Assembly: GCF_002214185.1 (NCBI RefSeq)
Contig: NZ_CP022161.1
Coordinates: 4,277,767-4,341,766, forward strand
Reading direction: 5' to 3'
Length of the DNA: 64,000 nt
Source: Streptomyces capitiformicae
GTDB taxonomy: Bacteria; Actinomycetota; Actinomycetes; Streptomycetales; Streptomycetaceae
Positions 10,547-18,555 of the stretch are shown here, one piece after another. How positions within the stretch are numbered: position 1 is the stretch's first letter; every line of letters starts with the position of its first letter. The position numbers and the translations under genes were made by a program. A model generated the notes under the pieces. It was not told the origin of the DNA. It made no database searches and worked only from the letters and a program-made list of their open reading frames with translations.

Positions 10547-11608
10547 ATGCCCGACAGCCCCGCCCCGGCGCAGTCCCCGGGAACCAGTCGCAGCACTTCG
10601 GCGACCATCCCGCCGAACATCCTGCGCTGCCTCACGCCGGTCACCGACGGGTACGGAGTGGACCTTCGGCCCGAGCTGAGCCGGGTCGGGCTGGACGAGG
10701 CGATGATGCGCTCGGCGGCGCTGCGGGTCTCCTACCGCCAGGGCAGTGCCGTCATCCGGCGTGCGCTGGAGCTCACCGGTGACGCTCACCTGGGCCTGCG
10801 GGTGGGTGCCGCGCAGCACCTGACCTCCTGGGGTCTCCTGGGATTCGCCCAGATGGCCGCCGACACGCTGCGGGAAGCCATCGAGACGGGTGTGCGCTTC
10901 CAGAACCTGTCCGGGGCGATGGTGGTCTGGTCGGCCGGTCCGGAGGAAGTCGGCTACGTGCTGCGGGCCGAGCTGCCCGATCCCGCCCTCGATCCGGCGG
11001 TCGCGGTCTTCCTGGTGGAAGAGGCGTTCGCCAGCGTCGTCACCCTCACACGGCTGAGTTCCGGGGAGGAATTCACCCCGCAGAGCGTCGAGTTCGCCTT
11101 CCCCGCGCCACGCGACTTCGGGCCGTTCACCGAGCTGTTCCGCTGCCCGGTACGGTTCGACGCCGTGGGGAACCGCTTGGTGTTCCCCACGGCGTGGGCC
11201 GCGCGGCCGATGCCGGGCCACGACCGGGTCACCTACGCCGCCGTCGTGGAGCTCCTGGAGGAGCAGGCGGCGTCGAGGCGCGATCAGCAGGATCTGCTGG
11301 AGGTCCTGGAGATCTCGATCGCGCAGAGCCTGCCCGACGTGCCGTCCTTCGTCGAGCAGGCCCGACGGCACGCCTCCAGCGAGCGCACACTGCGCCGTCG
11401 TCTGGCCGAGTGCGGCACGACGTACGAGGCGGTAGTCGACGGAGTACGCCGCGAGCGGGTCGAGCAGCTGCTGCGCCGGCCAGAACTGACCCTGCGGGAC
11501 ATCGCCCGACAGGCGGGTTTCTCCGACGTGCGAGCACTGCGGCGGGCGGTGCACCGCTGGCACGGGGTGGCCCCGGCCCGGCTGCGCGGGGAGGCCGGAG
11601 TGCAGTAA
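10547..11608 (+). CDS. AraC-family regulator, VirS-like (arabinose-binding-type N-terminus)
   Basis: A 353-aa regulator. The N-terminal ~200 residues match the Arabinose_bd domain of VirS/OruR-type AraC proteins (GDAHLGLRVGAAQHLTSWGL, LLGFAQMAADTLREAI, VEEAFASVVTLTR). The C-terminal ~100 residues are the double HTH (SSERTLRRRLAECGTTYEAV, LTLRDIARQAGFSDVRALRR, AVHRWHGVAPARLR). I chose ATG 10547 behind CGAGGA; an upstream in-frame ATG at 10511 would add 12 residues. It converges with the operon at 11656-15301, whose gene set (monooxygenase, SDR, aldehyde dehydrogenase) resembles the one VirS controls in mycobacteria, so regulation of that operon is the natural inference. Confidence 0.85.
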   Translation: MPDSPAPAQSPGTSRSTSATIPPNILRCLTPVTDGYGVDLRPELSRVGLDEAMMRSAALRVSYRQGSAVIRRALELTGDAHLGLRVGAAQHLTSWGLLGFAQMAADTLREAIETGVRFQNLSGAMVVWSAGPEEVGYVLRAELPDPALDPAVAVFLVEEAFASVVTLTRLSSGEEFTPQSVEFAFPAPRDFGPFTELFRCPVRFDAVGNRLVFPTAWAARPMPGHDRVTYAAVVELLEEQAASRRDQQDLLEVLEISIAQSLPDVPSFVEQARRHASSERTLRRRLAECGTTYEAVVDGVRRERVEQLLRRPELTLRDIARQAGFSDVRALRRAVHRWHGVAPARLRGEAGVQ

Positions 11609-11655
11609 AGGGAGTGCCCACGCGCCGCCGCGCCACCGCGCCCTGGGTCACCGGG

Positions 11656-13086
11656 TCAACGCGTGCGGATCCAGACGGTCTTCTCTCTGGTCCACTGCGC
11701 GAAGGCGTCGGTGGACTTCTCCGCGCCACCGAACCCCGACTGCTTCCACCCGCCGAAGGGCGTGGTGATGTCGCCTTCGCTGTACGCGTTGACGGAAACC
11801 ACACCGGCTTCGATGCCCCGCGCGAGCCGGAGCGCGGCGTCGAGGTCACGGGTCCACACCGAGGCGGCGAGCCCGTATTCGGTGGCGTTCGCCAAGTGCA
11901 CCGCCTCGCCCTCCGTGGTGAAGGTCTGGACGGTGACAACAGGGCCGAACAGTTCCTTGGTGAGCACGTCGCTGCCCGCCGGGGCCCGGCTGATCACGGT
12001 CGGCGGGTAGTAGGCACCGCGCGCCGGCAGCCCGTGCGGCAGCCCGCTGGTGTGGACGTGAGCCCCTGCGGAGCGGGCCGCGTCCACCGCCGCCGCGACC
12101 CGGTCGAAGGCGGCACGGTTGATGAGCGGCCCCACCTGGGTGCGTACGTCGGCGGGGTCGCCGATGGTGAGGCTCTTCGCGGCGGCGGTGAACCGGTCCA
12201 GCACTTCCTCGGCGATGCTGTGGTGGACCAGGACGCGGGAGCCGGCGGTGCAGTTCTGCCCCATGGTCAAGAACGCGGCCTCGATCATGTTGTCGATCAG
12301 TTCGTCGCCGTACTCGAGCGCGTCCGCCATCAGGATCTGGGGGCTTTTGCCGCCCATCTCCAAGGAGACCCGCTTGAAGTTGGTCTCCGCCGCGTCGGCC
12401 AGGATGCGGCGTCCGGTGGCGGTGGACCCGGTGAACGACAGTGCGCGCACGAGCGGGTTGCGGGCGAGCGCCCTGCCGGTGACGGAGCCGCGGCCGGGCA
12501 GCACCGTGAGCACACCGTCCGGTAGGCCCACCTCGGCCGCCAGAGCGGCAAGGTGCAGGGTGGAGCGCGGGGTGGCCTCGGCGGGCTTGAGCAGCAGGGA
12601 GTTGCCCGCGGCGAGCGCGGGGCCGACCTTCCAGGCGGCCATGGCCAGCGGGTAGTTCCAGGGCAGGATCGCGGCGGCCACCCCGACCGGTTCCCGGCTC
12701 ACCAGGCCCAGGCTCTCGTGACCGGTGGGGGCGACGCGGCCGAAGACCTTGTCGGCCGCCTCCGCGAACCAGCGGATCGACTCGATCGCCCCGGGCACGT
12801 CGCCCGTACGGCACTCCGTGATCGGCTTGCCCGCGTCCTCGCAGTCCAGCCGGGCCAGGAACCCGGCGTGGCGCTCCATGAGGTCGGCCAGGCGCAGCAG
12901 GACAGCGGCTCGCTCCCGCGGGGACCGGCCGGCCCAGACGCCGCTCTCGAAGACCTTGTGCGCCTGCTCGGCCGCCAGCACGACGTCCTGCTCGCTCGCC
13001 GCCGGTACGGTCGTGATCAGCTGACCTGTGGTGGGATTGACGACGTCGAGCGTCTCCTCGATGCCCATGATGTCCGTCCCGTTCAT
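11656..13086 (-). CDS. NAD(P)-dependent aldehyde dehydrogenase
   Basis: A 476-aa member of the ALDH superfamily oxidising an aldehyde to the acid in the cytosol. It shows the ALDH landmarks: ILPWNYPLAMAAWKVGPALA, LKPAEATPRS, SFTGSTATGRRI in the NAD-binding part, LEMGGKSPQI with the general-base glutamate, and the nucleophilic Cys in MGQNCTAGSR. KELFGPVVTVQTF and NAYSEGDITTPFGGWKQSGFG close the fold. ATG 13086 overlaps the SDR stop as ATGA, which indicates translational coupling and makes it preferable to upstream in-frame starts. It is the last gene of a three-gene operon and probably handles the aldehyde end of the pathway. The substrate is unknown. Confidence 0.9.
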   Translation of the reverse strand: MNGTDIMGIEETLDVVNPTTGQLITTVPAASEQDVVLAAEQAHKVFESGVWAGRSPRERAAVLLRLADLMERHAGFLARLDCEDAGKPITECRTGDVPGAIESIRWFAEAADKVFGRVAPTGHESLGLVSREPVGVAAAILPWNYPLAMAAWKVGPALAAGNSLLLKPAEATPRSTLHLAALAAEVGLPDGVLTVLPGRGSVTGRALARNPLVRALSFTGSTATGRRILADAAETNFKRVSLEMGGKSPQILMADALEYGDELIDNMIEAAFLTMGQNCTAGSRVLVHHSIAEEVLDRFTAAAKSLTIGDPADVRTQVGPLINRAAFDRVAAAVDAARSAGAHVHTSGLPHGLPARGAYYPPTVISRAPAGSDVLTKELFGPVVTVQTFTTEGEAVHLANATEYGLAASVWTRDLDAALRLARGIEAGVVSVNAYSEGDITTPFGGWKQSGFGGAEKSTDAFAQWTREKTVWIRTR

Positions 13087-13958
13087 GCTTCCTCCATCAG
13101 TTCCCACCGGCCGCCGACCTGGCGGGCCAGCCCTCTGCGGCGCAGGTCCTCCAGATAGCGGGCCATGCCCCGCTCACCCCGCTTGCGGAACAGCGGGAAG
13201 AGCCTGGGCAGCAGGTTCGGCGCCAGCATCGCGAACCGCACCAGCCGGGACTCGCCGGACCGGACGTAGGACTCCAGGCGGGGCTTGTCCAGCAGGCTCA
13301 CGACCGCCCTGACGACATCGGACGGCTGCTGCGGTGCGTCCTGGAACTGCATGGAGTTCCCGCCGTCGACGGCCTCCTGACGGAGCATCCGCGTGTCGGT
13401 CGCCGACGGCAGCACCGAACCCGCCTGGATGCCCTTGCCTCGCAGGTCCAGCCCGATGGCGAGCATCGCGCCACGCAGCCCGAACTTCGCGGCGGTGTAG
13501 ATGGGGGTCTCGCCCAGCGGGAAGATCCCGCCGAGGGACACGGTCGTGATGACCCGGGGGTCGCCGGAGGCCCGCAGCAGCGGGACGGCGATCCGGGTGG
13601 TGACCAATGGGGAGACCAGGTTGAGGTCGATCTCCCGCTCGATGCTCTCGACGCTGCGCACGTCGAACCGTTCGGCGCTGGTCATACCCACGTTGTTCAC
13701 CAGGACGTCTATACGGCCGTGGGTGGCCGCGACGATGTCGAGCATCCGCTCCACCGCGGCGTGGTCCAGCAGGTCGCAGCCCAGCCCGGCATGCCCGCTC
13801 CCCGGCAGATCGGCGGCGGTCCGCTTGGCCCGCGCCTCGTCGATGTCGACCACGACGAGGCGGGCACCGCCTGCGGCGAAGCGGTGGCACAGGGCGCTGC
13901 CGATGCCTCCGGCGCCGCCTGTCACCAGGATGACCTTGTCACGGAAGTCGTACGTCAT
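13083..13958 (-). CDS. short-chain dehydrogenase/reductase
   Basis: A 291-aa classical SDR. The cofactor motif is VTGGAGGIGSAL at the N-terminus. VVVDIDEARAK suggests NAD(H) preference because of the acidic residue after beta-2. VLVNNVGMTS is the NNxG motif and the catalytic pair is Tyr/Lys in PIYTAAKFGLRG. A ~60-residue basic C-terminal extension (RLFPLFRKRGERGMARYLED) is longer than the minimal SDR and resembles the membrane-proximal tails of some lipid SDRs. Start and stop both overlap neighbours by ATGA, so translation is coupled to the monooxygenase upstream and the aldehyde dehydrogenase downstream. Confidence 0.9.
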   Translation of the reverse strand: MTYDFRDKVILVTGGAGGIGSALCHRFAAGGARLVVVDIDEARAKRTAADLPGSGHAGLGCDLLDHAAVERMLDIVAATHGRIDVLVNNVGMTSAERFDVRSVESIEREIDLNLVSPLVTTRIAVPLLRASGDPRVITTVSLGGIFPLGETPIYTAAKFGLRGAMLAIGLDLRGKGIQAGSVLPSATDTRMLRQEAVDGGNSMQFQDAPQQPSDVVRAVVSLLDKPRLESYVRSGESRLVRFAMLAPNLLPRLFPLFRKRGERGMARYLEDLRRRGLARQVGGRWELMEEA

Positions 13959-15301
13959 GACGCCACCGCTTCCTGTCGTACGGACGTTGCCCGAGGCGGC
14001 AGGCCCGCGGTACGCCAGCCCATCCCCTCGGCGACCTTGCCGAGGTACTTCACGAAGGCGTCGCTGTGGACGTAGCCGGTGTGGCGCGGCGAGTCGACGA
14101 ATTTCAGTCCGCCGGACAGGTCCGGCCGGTCACTGCGGATCATGCGGGCGAACCGCTCGGCGGTCGGCAGCCCGGCCCGCGCGTCCCGGATGTAGGACGC
14201 GATCAACTGGGCCTGGTTGTCGAAGAGCTGGTAGGCCCCGGAGTTGGTCTCCACGAAGCCGACCCCGAACAGGCCCTCGTGCTCGCGGGAGAAGGAGGAC
14301 AGATAGAGGTCGGGGTGCTGCTCGTCGCCGAAGTACTTCTGCGCCACGGGGACTTTGTGGACGTATCCCGTGGCCAGCAGGATCAGGTCGAAGTCGTCGC
14401 TGGTGCCGTCGGTGAAGTGCACCGTCCGGCCCTCGGTGCGTGCGATGCCGGGCCTGGCCGTGATGTCCCCGTGCTGGAGGTGGTGGATCAGCAGCGAGTT
14501 GATGGCCGGGTGGGTCTCGAACAGCTCGTGGTCGGGCTTTTGCAGACCGAGCCTGCGCGGGTCGCCGTTGATCAGTCGCAGCAGGCCGCCGAACAGCTTC
14601 TGCTGCAGCCACATCGGCAGGTGGGGGCCGCCCGCGGCGATGGTGTCCACCGGCCGGCCGAACAGGTGCTTGGGGATGAACCAGTAACCACGTCGCATGC
14701 TGATCGCCGCGTAATCGGCGGACCGCGCCGCGTCGCAGGCGATGTCCAGCCCGGAGTTCCCCGCACCCACCACCAGCACCCGCTTGCCCCGCAGTTCAGC
14801 GCTGCTGCGGTAGGTGACCGTGTGGCGGATCTCTCCGGTGAAGTCGCCGGGCAGGTCGGGGACGTTGGGGTGCCACTGCGCGCCCGTGCACACGACGACC
14901 TGCCGGTGTGTGCCGGCCCGGCCGTCGGCCCGGGTGACCGTCCAGGTGCCGTCCGGATTCTTGTCCACGCTGCGGACCTCGGTGCCGAACTCGATCCGGT
15001 CCCTGAGTCCGTATGCCTCGGCGAAGGACGTCAGGTAGGACAGGATCTGCCGGTGCGGCGGGTAGTCGGCGAAGTGGTCCGGCATCGGATAGCCGCCGAA
15101 GCCGGAGAGCGACTTGCTGGAGATGAAGTGGGCCGACTCGTACATAGGGCTGCCGGGGTTGTCGATGTCCCACAGCCCGCCCGGCCCCGTGTGGCGCTCG
15201 ATGTGCGTGTACGGCAGGTCCCGCTCGGCCAGCGCCCTCGCGACCGCCAGCCCTGCGGGTCCCGCACCGATCACGCAGGTGTCGTACTGGTACTCACTCA
15301 C
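13955..15301 (-). CDS. flavin-containing monooxygenase (FMO/BVMO group, MymA-like)
   Basis: A 448-aa class B flavin monooxygenase. The FAD Rossmann motif GAGPAGLAVA is at the N-terminus and the NADPH motif VVGAGNSGLDIA near the middle. The FMO fingerprint FxGxxxHxxxY is present as FTGEIRHTVTY. LILLATGY is the conserved C-terminal ATG-type motif. It would use NADPH and oxygen on a ketone, aldehyde or soft nucleophile. The GTG start at 15301 follows AAAGGAGG. It is first in the operon with the SDR and aldehyde dehydrogenase. With the VirS-like AraC gene nearby, the set recalls the mycobacterial mymA operon, though genes such as lipR and adhD are missing. Confidence 0.88.
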   Translation of the reverse strand: MSEYQYDTCVIGAGPAGLAVARALAERDLPYTHIERHTGPGGLWDIDNPGSPMYESAHFISSKSLSGFGGYPMPDHFADYPPHRQILSYLTSFAEAYGLRDRIEFGTEVRSVDKNPDGTWTVTRADGRAGTHRQVVVCTGAQWHPNVPDLPGDFTGEIRHTVTYRSSAELRGKRVLVVGAGNSGLDIACDAARSADYAAISMRRGYWFIPKHLFGRPVDTIAAGGPHLPMWLQQKLFGGLLRLINGDPRRLGLQKPDHELFETHPAINSLLIHHLQHGDITARPGIARTEGRTVHFTDGTSDDFDLILLATGYVHKVPVAQKYFGDEQHPDLYLSSFSREHEGLFGVGFVETNSGAYQLFDNQAQLIASYIRDARAGLPTAERFARMIRSDRPDLSGGLKFVDSPRHTGYVHSDAFVKYLGKVAEGMGWRTAGLPPRATSVRQEAVAS

Positions 15302-15462
15302 CAGCCCGCCTCCTTTCCCCGATCTCTCACGATGTGGGGAACCTACGCACCGGGCGGTCGGCGGGAACTGACTCCCGCGGCCACAGAGGGGACCGCAGCG
15401 GCCAGAGACGGGCCTCGGCGTCGGGACCGGGCCGGATGCGGTCCAGCCGGGCAGGAGTGAGC

Positions 15463-15497
15463 GCGGCCCCCTCGGTCGTGGTGACCGAGGGGGCCGC
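15463..15497. terminator. perfect 15-bp hairpin, second terminator or insulator
   Basis: Perfect 15-bp arms around GTGGT, about 160 bp upstream of the monooxygenase start and 178 bp past the next gene's stop. It can act as a backup terminator protecting the operon promoter from readthrough. Confidence 0.6.
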
Positions 15498-15617
15498 GGT
15501 TGCCGTGCGGGCGGTGTCGCGGACGGCGCTACCCGTTGCCGTCCGCAGGTTGATCCTTTTGCCTTCGGCGGTCGCCGCGCTGACGTCGGATCCCGGCGGC
15601 CACAGCCGTCGATGCGG

Positions 15618-15652
15618 CGGTCCCGCCGACCGGCTTGCGGTCGGCGGGACCG
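15618..15652 (-). terminator. terminator of the small secreted-protein gene
   Basis: Perfect 15-bp arms around GCTTG, 22 nt after the stop of the minus-strand gene ending at 15675. Confidence 0.75.
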
Positions 15653-15674
15653 GGCACGGCACGGCGAGGCGCCG

Positions 15675-16037
15675 TCATGAGGTCGAATAGGTCCAGGTGG
15701 CGCCGTCGTCCTGGGCAGGGATGTACACGATCGTGCTGTGCCAGCCGATGTCGGACCGCTGGTAGTAGAACTCGACCGAACGGTTCGACTGCCACCAGTA
15801 TTCCGACGCCGTGGTGCAGGAGTTCGGCTGGACTTCCCAGAATCGTGAGCCGGTCCGGTCGTGGTACTGGTTGAAGCCGACGACGAAGAACGTCATCAGC
15901 CGGGGGTTGTTGTTGCAGACCTGGAGCTGCACGGAGTCGACCTGGTCCGCACTGGCCGTTCCGGGAAACGCCAGGCCGAGGCAGAGGGCGCCCACGGCGA
16001 GAGCAGATGCCGTGAATCTGTTCATGGCAGTACGCAT
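15675..16037 (-). CDS. small secreted protein of unknown function
   Basis: A 120-aa precursor with a clear Sec signal (about 1-31: NRFTASALAVGALCLGLAFP, cleavage after GTASA). The mature part is about 90 residues, aromatic-rich (FFVVGFNQYHDRTG, EYWWQSNRSVEFYYQ) with two cysteines (VCNNN and NSCTT) that may pair, suggesting a compact beta-sheet domain. I do not recognise the family. In-frame starts at 16037 and 16025 both leave a usable signal. It stands alone with its own terminator. Confidence 0.75.
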   Translation of the reverse strand: MRTAMNRFTASALAVGALCLGLAFPGTASADQVDSVQLQVCNNNPRLMTFFVVGFNQYHDRTGSRFWEVQPNSCTTASEYWWQSNRSVEFYYQRSDIGWHSTIVYIPAQDDGATWTYSTS

Positions 16038-16056
16038 GGCAAAACCATCACTTTCT

Positions 16057-16090
16057 CGTGTGGTGTGGTCGTACGTGTGGTGTGGTCGTA
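16057..16090. repeat. two-copy direct repeat CGTGTGGTGTGGTCGTA
   Basis: A 17-bp unit occurs twice back to back between the small secreted-protein gene and the lipoprotein gene. Copy number may vary. No function is evident. Confidence 0.55.
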
Positions 16091-16113
16091 GCGGATCGAA
16101 GTGGATCCGGATC

Positions 16114-16995
16114 TCAGCTCAGCAGGGCCTCGGCACGCAGCCAGGTCCGGGCCACTTCGCCGGGCGCCCGACCGGCGTCGACGGACGCGACGAGCCCGGC
16201 CAGTTGCTCCGTGGTCAGCCGGGCGTTGACGCCGACGAGGGCCCTGCGAGCGGTCGGGTCCGCGTTGGGGGCGCTGATCAGAGGGAAGACATGCTCGGGC
16301 GGTATGACGCTTTTGGGGTCGGTCAGCACGACCAGGCCGTCCTCGCGGATCGATGGGGCAGTGCCGCGCAGCGCCAGGACATCGGCGGTGCGCGAGGGGC
16401 CGGCAGGGGCGAGGGTGACACCGTACGCCTTCTTCAGCGACGAGGCCGACGGGGCGTCCGGGTCCGTGGAAGCGGGACCGCCGAGCGTGAGGCGACCGCC
16501 GGTCCTGCTGAGGTCAGCGAGGTTGCGCAGCGAGTGGCGCCGGGCGGTGGCCCGGGTGACGGCGAGGACCACACCGCGCTCCGCGGCCGCCGGCTTCAAC
16601 GCCACGATCCCCGGCGGCAGCGCCATGCTCAGCGTCGCCGCCATGTTTCCGGGCAGCGTGTCCCCTCGGGGCAACGCGCGCAGCGTGGCGGTCTCGTAGG
16701 CGGGCGCGAGCCCGACCTCTCCCGCCAGCACGGCCTTGACGGCGTCCGCGGCAGATGCGTAAGTGGTGGGCGCTGACCGAACCTCCTGCCCGGCGGCGGT
16801 GAGGAGTTCGCCATAGAGAGCCGCCACCACCCTGCTCTCCGCGGAGCGGTCGGTGCCGATCACCGTCGCCTCTTGTCTGTCCGCGGCGCTCACGGTCGTC
16901 CCGCTCGTGCTCGCGCCGGCACAGCCGGACAGCAGGACGAGCGAGGAGGCGGCGAGAGCGAGTGTGCGCAGCACGGGCCGTATTCCTGGCATCAC
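16114..16995 (-). CDS. orphan OpuAC-like substrate-binding lipoprotein
   Basis: A 293-aa lipoprotein. The lipobox LLSGC ends a short signal (LALAASSLVLLSGC) and lipidation is expected at Cys 25. The body matches type-2 periplasmic binding folds of the glycine betaine/choline/proline (OpuAC/ProX) class: ATVIGTDRSAESRVVAALYG at the start, VGLAPAYETATLRA, then VLTDPKSVIPPEHVFPLIS. In classic OpuAC the ligand is held by an aromatic cage that I cannot identify here, so substrate is open. No ABC ATPase or permease gene is adjacent. It either serves a distant transporter or has another role. Confidence 0.7.
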   Translation of the reverse strand: MMPGIRPVLRTLALAASSLVLLSGCAGASTSGTTVSAADRQEATVIGTDRSAESRVVAALYGELLTAAGQEVRSAPTTYASAADAVKAVLAGEVGLAPAYETATLRALPRGDTLPGNMAATLSMALPPGIVALKPAAAERGVVLAVTRATARRHSLRNLADLSRTGGRLTLGGPASTDPDAPSASSLKKAYGVTLAPAGPSRTADVLALRGTAPSIREDGLVVLTDPKSVIPPEHVFPLISAPNADPTARRALVGVNARLTTEQLAGLVASVDAGRAPGEVARTWLRAEALLS

Positions 16996-17086
16996 GGAAG
17001 ACCACTTCTGTCGTCAGAGGAAGGAGGCATACGGCTCCGCGAGAACGGCGGGCCTCACGGAGCCGCACACCGGTCTGCGGGGTGGC

Positions 17087-17728
17087 TCAGCAGTGGGCTG
17101 CGCGCTCGCCCTCTGTCATCGGCGCGTCCTTGAGGTTGACGTAGTCCAGGTCGGGGCGGTCACTGGTGGATCCGGACGCCTGGTAGTCGTGGACGTACCA
17201 GATGTAGTGGCCGTAGTACCTGCTCGGGAAGTGGATCTCGTACCAGCCCGTGGCCTGTTGCTTGGCCGTGCCACGCTCCACCCAGCCCTTGTATCCGGGC
17301 GGGATGTCGACCGAGTTGCTCTCCGTGTCGGTGTGCGACGCGGTCCAGTCGTGCCGGTAGGTGGCCTCGACGGAGACCTCGAAGGTCTGCCAGTACTTGG
17401 CGGTCACTTCGACCGAGACGCCGACCGAGTTGGTGGTGGCGGTCGTGTCCGACCAGTCGATCCGGTGCGGGTTGGTCTGGCTCGCGCAGTTGTACGCCGT
17501 GCTTCCCACCTGGTGGGCCGGGCCGGTGTACGTCGAGTAGCTCTGCGGGTGGAACTCGCAGAGGTCGGCCCAGTTGCAGGCCTCCAGCAGCTGCCTTGTG
17601 CTGGGGGTGTCCTCGGCGGAGGCCTGCGGGGCTGCGAGCAACGAGGCGCCGACAGTGAGAGCTGCGACGACCCCGGCGGTCCGGGACAGACGCTTGACGG
17701 ACTTGATTCCGCGACGTGCGGATTCCAT
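17087..17728 (-). CDS. secreted protein, possibly aerolysin/ETX-type beta-rich fold
   Basis: A 213-aa precursor with a Sec signal (RLSRTAGVVAALTVGASLLA, cleavage after PQASA, about residue 38). The mature part carries alternating Ser/Thr-rich strands (TTATTNSVGVSVEVTAKYW, EVSVEATYRHDWTASHTDTE, SNSVDIPPGYKGWVERG), then TGWYEIHF. This pattern of long amphipathic beta strands followed by IPPG resembles the insertion-domain core of aerolysin/epsilon-toxin-like proteins in actinomycetes. Three or more cysteines suggest disulfides. The pore-forming reading is inference from pattern only. The gene stands alone. Confidence 0.55.
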   Translation of the reverse strand: MESARRGIKSVKRLSRTAGVVAALTVGASLLAAPQASAEDTPSTRQLLEACNWADLCEFHPQSYSTYTGPAHQVGSTAYNCASQTNPHRIDWSDTTATTNSVGVSVEVTAKYWQTFEVSVEATYRHDWTASHTDTESNSVDIPPGYKGWVERGTAKQQATGWYEIHFPSRYYGHYIWYVHDYQASGSTSDRPDLDYVNLKDAPMTEGERAAHC

Positions 17729-18555
17729 GAACAGCTCCCTGGGGGGATGAGGAGACGGCCGCCGGACGAATCGGCGGCGGAAACCGTGCGGTGGGTGAGG
17801 GCCTCCGGTGGCACAGGGGGGGAGAGCGTGCCGCCGGAGGCCCTGGACGCCCGTCGGCCGGCACAGGGGGGAAGCGTGCCGCCGTCGGGCTCTTGGTGCC
17901 CGCTCACCGGGCCGCCGGGCGTGGTCGACGCCGGAGGTCCGGGCTGGCGAGACCCAACATTGCCCGGCACGGAGTTGATCAGCACCCCGGTTCGATCACG
18001 AAAATCAACCGCCGAGGAATGGACGCCGACCAGCCATGAATGGATCACCTTCGCGTCGATGCCCATGAACCGCACGTTCAGGCTCCGCTCGTCCGCCTGC
18101 GGGAACTCCGAAATGGAACGGCTGCGGCGACCACCATGAACGAGATCACCAGCACCAAGTCACCCGTGCATCCCAGGAAGGAGGCCGGAGGGCCGCCCGG
18201 CATCGGTGTCGCACAGTGCGGCAGCGCCCCCGGACTGGTCGGCCCCACCGCCCCGACCAGGACCACAGGGGCGCGGCGATCGAGTACGCCGAGGCGATTC
18301 CCGCGACCGTCGTCACCGGGGTGCCGAACAGACCGAGGACATGGCCCACGGATGGTGGCCGTGGCCGACTCTCGTTCCTGTGGGCGACCTCAACGTTCCT
18401 CGTGAGCGGAGCACGTCCCGTCTTTGCCGGAATGTTGCGTCGATGTCATCGGAACATCGGAACCCCACCAGGGGCGGAGAGCATCTGCTGCTACGGCAGG
18501 GGGTAGCCCCGAGTCGCCGTTCGCTCCAGTCATGCTCCGTCGGAGGTGGGACCCG
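17729..18555. other. long intergenic region, mostly without recognisable content
   Basis: About 830 bp. It holds the hairpin/direct repeat pair at 17800-17885 and the ribosome-binding site of the following gene. Open frames across 18040-18500 give low-complexity proline/arginine-rich translations with no family I recognise; a remnant cannot be excluded. Confidence 0.45.
17800..17885. repeat. duplicated hairpin unit (GGCACAGGGGGG...GTGCCGCCG)
   Basis: The first copy folds as GGCCTCCGGTGGCAC against GTGCCGCCGGAGGCC (17800-17842, one wobble). About 50 bp on, the segment GGCACAGGGGGG(A)AGCGTGCCGCCG recurs (about 17860-17884) inside a less perfect stem. Both lie upstream of the leftward secreted-protein gene, so they could be a terminator pair for rightward transcription or an operator/attenuator. 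Confidence 0.5.

Larger units (their letters stand above)
15302..15674. other. intergenic region with two strong hairpins
   Basis: No gene seen in these 373 bp. They hold the promoter of the monooxygenase operon (not identified by sequence) and the two hairpins listed separately. Confidence 0.6.
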
